A DNA stretch of 64,000 nt from Hirsutella rhossiliensis (taxonomy: Eukaryota; Ascomycota; Sordariomycetes; Hypocreales; Ophiocordycipitaceae). The stretch covers positions 620,001-684,000 of the forward strand of contig NW_025408684.1 in NCBI RefSeq assembly GCF_020360975.1, written 5' to 3'. Positions within the stretch are counted from its first letter, which is position 1. Each line of letters begins with the position of its first letter. Under the pieces are notes generated by a model. The model made no database searches, had not been told where the DNA came from, and was given only the letters and a program-made list of their open reading frames with translations. Position numbers and translations under genes: made by a program. Of the stretch, positions 57,359 to 64,000 are shown one piece after another.

Positions 57359-59471
57359 GGCGGCAGCTGCAAGAGTGTGTCTATGCGGGAGGGGACGATA
57401 TATGGGAGCGAGGAGGAAGGATGGGGAGAAGAGAGAGCGTGCGTGAGAGCGAGGCGTCGGAGAGTCAGAAGCGCATCATCGGCAGAGTGGCAAGAGACAG
57501 AGACCGGGAGGAGAGGCAGGGCGGGTTGCCAGCCGCAGCGGTCCCAGAGCGGAAGGCCGCCTGTAGGGCTGGGCGAGGGCGAGGGCAGCCGAGCGTGGCG
57601 GCAGCAAGGCAAGGATGTGGGTAGATGGAGAGCGAGTGAGGGCTGAAGCGCGGCCAAGAAGGCCGAAAGGTCGTGTGTGCCACAGGGCCGAATTGGGTTT
57701 CGCGATGGCGTGAGAGGATGCAGATGCAGATGCAGATGAAGATGCCGAGGGCCACAGTCGGGGCAAGGCCAGATGCGAGGCGAGGCGACGTCGAGGTTCG
57801 GTGACGATGGGGATTCTTTGGCGCGCCCGAGGGGAAAGGGAACGGGCGGGAAGCTGAAAGGAGCGCCCGGTACGGAGGCAAAGGCAGGTGAAGAAAACGA
57901 ACCCCTCCAAGCGCGCGCGTGCGACAGGCGAGGGGCAGGCAGCCAAGGTGTGCAAGTACGTACCTGTACAGCCAGTAGCCGAGGGAGTGGGGAGGGGTAA
58001 GCATTCAATTGCCCGTCCAAGGTACCGGGTAGGACCTCAGAACCTGGTCAACCATGCCGTGTCTCGACGAAAGGGGGTTTATTTCATCCAAGAGGCCGAC
58101 GAGGATGAACACAAGTGCAGAAAGTGAGTGAAGAGTGTGCCGAGGGGGTGAGGAGGGTGAGGAAGGTGAGGAGGGTGGACAACCCCATGAGTTGCGCCCC
58201 CGCGAGAAACGGGGGGGGCCCATGGAGCGCCCGGCTCGCCAACACGTCTAAAAACAGTGCTCCGGAATCGATGCCCTGGCCGTTGGCGTGACACGGCAGC
58301 CAGGCCTTTGAAGCCACTGTAACTCACCGGGTACCAACCACTTGCAGGTACTCCCGGAGCAGGGCACGGGGCAAGAGCACTCCAACTACAGTACGCCAAA
58401 GCCCACCACCAGACAGCAATCTACAGGGACCTCGGCCACGCTAAAAACATACAGCGCTGTAATTACACCCAGCAGGCCGCGGTAAAGGTAGCCGAGACAT
58501 GCAATCGCAATCATCTCATGTACAATGATGTCAACCCTCAAGCATCGCAAAACTTCGCGACCTCGACGACACATGGCTCAGGGCCGAAGCCGGCAACGCA
58601 CACCCTGTACGCCTACTGTCCACTGCATCCACGACGCGCCGCGAGTTGATGGAGACGACGTCGAGTCGCCAAGCACAAGCTTGAGTCGATGCCCGCCCGT
58701 ATCGGAACCTACCCAGGCCACCTCCTGCTGTACCACCCAGCCATCTTGCCCTATTCGTACATGTATGCGAAATCTATTCCCTCTTCAACACTCCTTGCTC
58801 ATTTTCCAGAGCAGCCGCATAGCCCGGCGCGGCTCATCAAATACCTCCCAGCCGGCCTCACGCATTTACTGTATGGTACACGGCCTTTCGCGGCGCAAGC
58901 AGACCCCTGCTTCATGTCTCGCTCAACTCCATGCAAGTCAGACCAGCCACATCATCCCCCCCTCGCTCTCGGCAGGGCCCGCTAGTTGGACCATGAGTCT
59001 GGTTAGTCTTTGTCTTGTATTGGGCACTTGGCGTCACGAGACGCCCACTCGCCCTCCTCTAGAGTCTATACCTTGTCATCTTCCATGGCCTATATACACT
59101 CAATCACACCCAAGCTACTCCAATACGAGAACCCAGTCTTCACTCCATGCTAGGCTCGCGACACGCGCACCTCCACAAACCATCCCAGCCCTCACCGAGC
59201 TTCTGCCCCGATCGAGGCCTCTCCGCCGCAGCGTGGCACAACCTTCCCCGTCATCGCCACACCTTATCCTCGCCTCCGGCTAGTCTCGTAGGAGCCGAGA
59301 CGGGAAGAGCTATTGCCTGCCGTATTCTTTTCAGCTGTACAATCTACTCCGTGTTCAAGATACTGCTTCACGTCACGGGGCCAGTCTCCAAAGTCTCCGC
59401 GTCTTGCCCTCGGACTGCTCCATCGTGCGTACAAGGACCTGGTCGCATCCATTGTCGCTGAACATGCATGT
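57359..59471. other. Intergenic spacer
   Basis: About 2.1 kb between two minus-strand genes. The part near 57359-58000 is purine-rich on the + strand, that is, a C/T-rich leader for the caspase-like gene. It holds a GCAGAT repeat at 57716-57744. Open frames at 58500-59460 have no protein features that I recognise. Confidence 0.55.
57716..57744. repeat. (GCAGAT)n hexanucleotide repeat
   Basis: About four imperfect copies of the 6-mer in the upstream region of the caspase-like gene. Confidence 0.85.
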
Positions 59472-62400
59472 CTATTGTCGGCGAGTCCATTCGTCGTTTT
59501 GAAACCCTCCGTCCTGGCTCCGACGATATCCAATCTCGTCTCTCCGGTCGTCAATTAGCCTCCCCCACTCTAGTAGCAGTCGGAAGAGATAAATCTCCAT
59601 GTCCTTCTTCCTAAGAACCTGCTTTGCCCACTTCTGCCCTCGGCGGCTGATCCACGTGGCGTCTTTTGGACGGCCCCGCAGTGCCGTATCCCTGCCATTC
59701 AGCTTCGGTCGGTTCTCCGTGCCGGTAAAGTACGCAAAGGTCGAATGCAAGGATTGGTACCGCACATCGACGGGCACGAAATGAAGCCAAGGAACGAGCC
59801 TCTCCGTGTACCACGTCCGGAATATCGTCGAGATGAACGGGACACTACCCGATCGGATCGTGCGCAGCATCTCGCTCGGCGGCCCGTCGTCCTCGTCCGT
59901 CAGCAGCACATGGCGATATTCCAGGGCCTCTTCCGTATCTGCTTCCGTGCCAAAGGCATGCTTGATGAGCTCGCAATTGGTCCCCAAGCATGCCGAGTAG
60001 TCAATCATTCCGATGGACAGAGGCAGCGCTCGATTGGCTTCTGCTGCCGGGACCCTTTCAATTCTATAGTGGCCATCTTCCCCCGGCGTGGGAAGCACCA
60101 TGGGTACCTCATCGTGCTCGTCAGGGCGATTCAGAAGATGCAACAGCCTGAACTTGTGGCTTCCGCGCAGCGCTTGTCCGTTGATTTCGTTGTTTCCGAC
60201 CGAGCCTCTCCAAAATAGGTTGTCATATCTTCGCGAAAATTGCCATGGCATATCGGGCTTCTCCAGCCTAGATCTTGGCAGCGGAATGAGAATATCGCTA
60301 AAATCGTTTGTCTTTGATGCGCTGAACAAGGGAGCGAGTTTCCTGACTGGCGTTGATCGACGATCAGTCAGGAAAAACCCGTGTAGGTGCTTCAAATCTG
60401 GCTGGCCACAGACGTCTAGCGAGCGGGAAAAGTCGGTCATGAGCACTCCCAGGCCCCATGAGTGCCCATCCACACACTCGGAGCAGAATTGGCCAATGTT
60501 CCAATCCGGGCTCGTTCTTGCGCGGGATGTAGGCGGGCATGCTTCCACCTGCATCTGGCGCAAGTCACTTGCTCTTGTCGGTAACTCATCCACGGACTTG
60601 GGACTATCCTGCCCACTTCTCGTCTCCAGAGAACCCAGGCTCGAATTCGATGCTTCTGGCCATCTCTTTGAGAAAGTATTGGTCAAGGTGCTCAAGTCAG
60701 CTCGGCCCTGCAACTCAACATCATCCCACGACGGGAGGATACGTGGCGCTGGGCCGAGATTGATGGGCAAGACCATGTCGGGAAGATGTCTGGAGAATAG
60801 CTTGATCATCTCCTCCAGCTCTTCGAGATCCGCGTTCTCAGCATCCTCGCCCGAATCCCTCTTTGCAACCTCGCCGTTTTGCACCTTGATGACAGCTACG
60901 CCAGTATCAGCCGCCATGGCATCCGCTCTGCTTCGGAGTTCTGCGGGCGCAAGATCCCAAAACGGGGCGATATCCCGGTCCATTTGCTCGAAATCGTCGA
61001 CGATGAGAGATTCAGAGGCATATCGGTACCACTCGTCAAAGTTGGGAGGGGGCGCTCTGTCGGCGTGGCGTTTTTGGTATACGTCGACTGCCACCGGAAG
61101 GCTCTGGCTTGTTCCCGCCTCAAGCAGCCAGCGACTGTGCTTTGTTTGGGCCTGATACATGAGCTCAGAGATCGGGTGACGGTCGTCAAAAGTCGGCATC
61201 TGCGTGGTGAAGGTGAAAATGGTTGCCACGCAGAGAAGCGCCATGAACAAAAAGGTCAACAGGAGGCGCGGGACGAAGATGACGGATCGGATGTCATGAG
61301 AAAAAGTAAACAAAACAGCCCCAAACGCCAAGAACCAGACGGGCAGCAAAGCGTCTACCCGCGATAGGTGCATCCAGTCACCCATTCTAAGCACGTTGAG
61401 GCTGGAACACCACGTGCCAGCGAGGAACGTGAGGACGCTTATTGGGGTGATTGGGGATGTTTCGCACATCCAAAATGTCGCTGACGACATAAACGTGGCG
61501 AGAGCAGCGCTGTCCATCAAGAAGTCAAGTCCGTGTAGCGAGCCAAAGGCGACGTTGAACCTGCGAAACCCCCCGAAGATGACGCTGCCGAGCCACAGGC
61601 CCCCGAAGACGAGCGAGGAAGAGGCGAAGACGCTGGCCAAAACCCGCAGCCGCAGCCTCACAGTCCTCGCCCACGCAAGAATTCGCCAGAGGAGAATGAT
61701 GATGGCAGTATCGAGAGCAAGGCCAACCATTTGGAGGAAAAGCGTCAGAGGTCGACTGTCGACTGGAGAAAAGCAAGTAAAGGTTGATTCCGTTATCTGG
61801 CTGGCAGCGAGATAGGCGCCAGTAGCGAAAACGAAGGCGCTCGAGAGCACCAAGACCATGGTCACCCGAGGCCCAGTAAACCAATCGTGCAGATCGTCAA
61901 AGACACTGCGCCAGGGGTCATCCACGTACTCGGACGGCGGAACGCCCCATCGCCGTCGATTCGACAAGACTTCATAGCAAATGAGAATTACGCAGAGAAA
62001 GGACTGTCGCCAGCGTGTCAAACATGCGCGCAGAGCTCGAAACGGACCTTGGAAGCGCCTACCTCAATCCCGGGACTAGCACACCGCGGCTGGTAGTTGA
62101 CACGGTGGAAAATCTCCAGCCGCAGTACAATAAAGAGTATGAGAGCCGGCAGAGAATAGCGCCTTGGGTGCCCGGGTAGATGGCTGCTGGAACCGTTCAG
62201 CACGGCCTCATCTGAAGGGCAGCCCGCTGAGTGTCCATCCCGGACTTGATGCCGCTTGGCAGAGGACCGCCCGTCTCCAAAGGCGATCCATTTGGAGTGA
62301 TGACTAGCGGCGTAGCACCACCCTCCAGACAGCAGTAGCACCACGAAGGACGAGAATCGTGGCTGCTCTGCCGGGCTGGTCAGTGTCTTACGGGCAGGGG

Positions 62401-62479
62401 GGAGTCACCAGGCGCCAGAAACTCTTACCAGTCAGAGAGTGGCGCTTGAGAGATTGAGATATAAAATTGAGGGACAAAA
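59472..62479 (-). CDS. CAP10-domain glycosyltransferase (GT90), polytopic, 5' end unresolved
   Basis: Exons on the minus strand: at least 62479-62429, then 62367-62063 and 62003-59472. The large exon gives 843 aa. The N-terminal part has about eight membrane helices; ALILFIVLRLEIFHRVNYQ, then SPGIE joined to SFLCVILICYEVL at the 62062-62004 splice, and DPWRSVFDDLHDWFTGPR mark the fungal GT90 group. The C-terminal CAP10 domain shows DILIPLPRSRLEKPDMPWQF, NLFWRGSVGNNEINGQALRG, SHKFRLLHLLN, IDYSACLGTNCELIKHAF, RHVLLTDEDDGPPSEMLRTI and WLHFVPVDVRY. Relatives include the Cryptococcus CAP10 and Cxt1 xylosyltransferases of surface glycans. No ATG is in frame in the first two exons, so at least one more 5' exon or another start must exist. 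Confidence 0.85.
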
Positions 62480-62952
62480 GGCAGCTAAACAGATGTCAGT
62501 ACAACAGAGTGGAGATGAGAAAGGGGGGCTTCGTGCCACAAGGCCAGGACTTGCACCACCATAGAACGGGCCATGGCTTAGGCGTCTAGTCCAGTCGGCT
62601 CTCGCTATCATCGAAGCCGGGATTCGCAGGATGCATCCCAATTCCGATTCCAGGTCGTAAAGGTTGCATCCGAGGCGGACCGGGCATCGCGGTGACATGC
62701 AGAAATGGGGAGCTGACGGGAGTTTCCAGTTTGACATGCTGGAAGACGCGTCAGGGGGTGGCTTTCGCGCTTTTGGCAGCCTCGACGTCAGGTGATTACA
62801 TCATCAGGCCCCTTGCCCTGGTGCTAAGTACCGACGCACTCCACGTGCCTGCGCGTCACGTCATCTTCGCGTCTCGGCCCGCCGCGTTTAATTGATTGAC
62901 CGGCGGCCAAACATCACTGCATCTCTCGTCGTGCCCCCCGGCGACCATCGCC
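62480..62952. other. Divergent promoter region (GT90 / PFA4)
   Basis: It should hold the first exon and start of the GT90 gene (-), not located, and the leader of the palmitoyltransferase gene (+). Confidence 0.45.
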
Positions 62953-64000
62953 ATGGCCGGATTCAACGACGTGCCGCTCATCCAGAACCTCGCCGTCCCC
63001 ACCGTATGCCTGCTGATTGCCTTCCTGAGCTACTTCTCCCAGTATATCTTCCACCGCTCGACCCTCGACCCCGGCCCGCCCTCGCGGACCGAATCCGTCG
63101 TCTTCAACGCCCTGCTGCTGTGCCTGTGGCTCGCCTACTTTAGGTCAGTCACCATCGATCCGGGTCGATATGTCTTCCCCGGCAAGGTCATCGAATCCGA
63201 CAGCCGCTGGTGCAGAAAGTGCGAGGCCCCGAAGCCCCCGAGGGCCCATCACTGCCGCCACTGTGGGCAATGCATCCCCAAGATGGATCACCACTGTCCG
63301 TGGACTCGCAACTGCGTGTCCATGACGACGTTTCCGCACTTCCTGCGATTCCTCGTATACTCCAACCTGTCGCTCTGGGCATTGGGAAGACTTCTCTGGC
63401 AGCGCTTCTACGCACTCTGGGAGGCTCGGCATCTACCCGCCTATCTCGGACCCAGTCTGCAGGCGCTCATTGCGTTGGCATTGACATCGCTCATATGCCT
63501 CTTCACGACGCTCGCTCTTGGCGTCATGCTGGTCACTACCCTGAGGGCCTGGCTGTTTAATTGCACCATGATTGAAGGCTGGGAGCTGGAGCGCCACGAG
63601 GCAGTCGTCGATCGAGACGGGCGAGACTGGTGGGACATAACCCAGCCTGACGGTGAAAAGGTTCGATTCGAAAGGATCGAGTTTCCGTACGACATTGGCT
63701 TATTTGCCAACATGTCCCAGGCCATGGGGACTTCCAACCCCCTGCTCTGGTTCTTCCCCTTTGCTGGTAACCCCCACGTCGGTACTGATGGGCGGGGTGT
63801 TGGCTGGAACTGGGAGGAGAATGGTTTCAACCGCAAAGAAGGCATGTGGCCGCCCCTTGACCCAGAGAAGATTCGGCGAGCCGCTCGACCGTGGCCGGCG
63901 TCACACGGGCACGATCGGGCCAGATTACCTTACGAGGACCTGAGTCTAGAGGAGCAGAAACGAGCGTTCAAGCAACGCCAGGAAGAGGACGCGAGGAGGA
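62953..64000 (+). CDS. PFA4: DHHC palmitoyltransferase, Pfa4-like (3' end cut by window)
   Basis: One open exon from the ATG at 62953 (CGCCATGG) to the window edge, 349 codons without a stop. The enzyme attaches palmitate to Cys of target proteins in the ER; yeast Pfa4 modifies chitin synthase Chs3. Two N-terminal helices (residues 8-31 and 50-64) are followed by the Cys-rich domain: WCRKCEAPKPPRAHHC, RHCGQCIPKMDHHCPWTRNC, with the DHHC motif at 112-115. Helices 3 and 4 follow (about 130-150 and 172-198), then the PFA4-type tail NMSQAMGTSNPLLWFFPFAG, GVGWNWEENGF and WPPLDPEK. The end of the protein lies outside the window. Confidence 0.93.
   Translation, partial: MAGFNDVPLIQNLAVPTVCLLIAFLSYFSQYIFHRSTLDPGPPSRTESVVFNALLLCLWLAYFRSVTIDPGRYVFPGKVIESDSRWCRKCEAPKPPRAHHCRHCGQCIPKMDHHCPWTRNCVSMTTFPHFLRFLVYSNLSLWALGRLLWQRFYALWEARHLPAYLGPSLQALIALALTSLICLFTTLALGVMLVTTLRAWLFNCTMIEGWELERHEAVVDRDGRDWWDITQPDGEKVRFERIEFPYDIGLFANMSQAMGTSNPLLWFFPFAGNPHVGTDGRGVGWNWEENGFNRKEGMWPPLDPEKIRRAARPWPASHGHDRARLPYEDLSLEEQKRAFKQRQEEDARR

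Noticed and set aside
58525..59283. Open frame of 252 codons in the spacer before GT90
   Set aside because: Rich in Ser/His/Pro/Arg with no domain, no intron and no typical start context.

Overview
The window is nuclear DNA of a filamentous ascomycete. Evidence: genes carry one to four short introns (about 50-110 nt) with GTRNGT donors, CTRAC-like branch sites and YAG acceptors; coding DNA is GC-rich with strong third-position GC bias; intergenic spacers are long and hold pyrimidine-rich leaders. The gene set (RIC8, PXA1, class II DAHP synthase, CSN12, HypK, CAP10- and CAP59-type glycosyltransferases) fits Sordariomycetes, probably Hypocreales. The species cannot be told from the sequence alone. 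I find 23 protein genes (22 apparently intact or running off the window, one broken), one intron-containing tRNA and one complete but dead DNA transposon.

Layout. 1-2723: no convincing gene. 2724-5405 (+) PXA1-type peroxisomal ABC half-transporter. 6980-8095 (+) single-pass membrane protein. 9172-10430 (-) SDS22, divergent from 11178-12258 (+) a BEM46-like alpha/beta hydrolase. 13346-14446 (+) BTB protein. 15534-17184 (-) CSN12/Thp1-like PCI protein, divergent from 17797-18789 (+) ribosomal protein eL20. 19569-20261 (+) GNAT acetyltransferase. 20775-21338 (-) small secreted protein. 22993-23581 (+) DUF1772 membrane protein. 23989-24697 (-) chromodomain/AT-hook protein. 25446-27083 (-) RIC8. 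28992-30011 (-) Cys-rich, Ser/Thr-rich surface protein. 30183-32793 MULE (Hop-like) transposon with 66-bp terminal inverted repeats and a perfect 9-bp target duplication. 33289-34419 (+) broken CAP59-type (GT69) mannosyltransferase. 35296-40665 (+) RIF1. 42311-42415 (-) tRNA-Cys. 43294-45060 (+) MFS sugar transporter. 46063-47165 (+) glucose-6-phosphate 1-epimerase. 47701-49305 (-) class II DAHP synthase, divergent from 49997-50404 (+) HypK. 51028-54712 (-) AT-hook/BRCT protein. 55439-57358 (-) caspase-fold protein lacking its catalytic Cys. 59472-62367 and beyond (-) CAP10-type GT90. 62953-64000 (+) PFA4-type DHHC palmitoyltransferase, cut by the window end.

The genes do not form a metabolic cluster; most are conserved housekeeping genes. 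Loose themes are chromatin and the cell cycle (SDS22, RIF1, the AT-hook/BRCT protein, the chromodomain protein), signalling (RIC8, PFA4), and cell-surface glycosylation (GT69, GT90). The accessory part lies around 27-35 kb: 66-bp tandem repeats, the transposon, the broken GT69 gene and the surface protein. Two short motif families recur in the spacers only: TACCTAGGTA-type clusters and the 9-mer ACGGAGTAC/GTACTCCGT.

The observations I rate highest are the inactive caspase-like protein with half a zinc-cluster motif, the AT-hook/BRCT protein with a KEN box and CDK-type sites, the dead MULE with its intact target duplication, the nonsense-disrupted GT69, and the recurrent spacer 9-mer.
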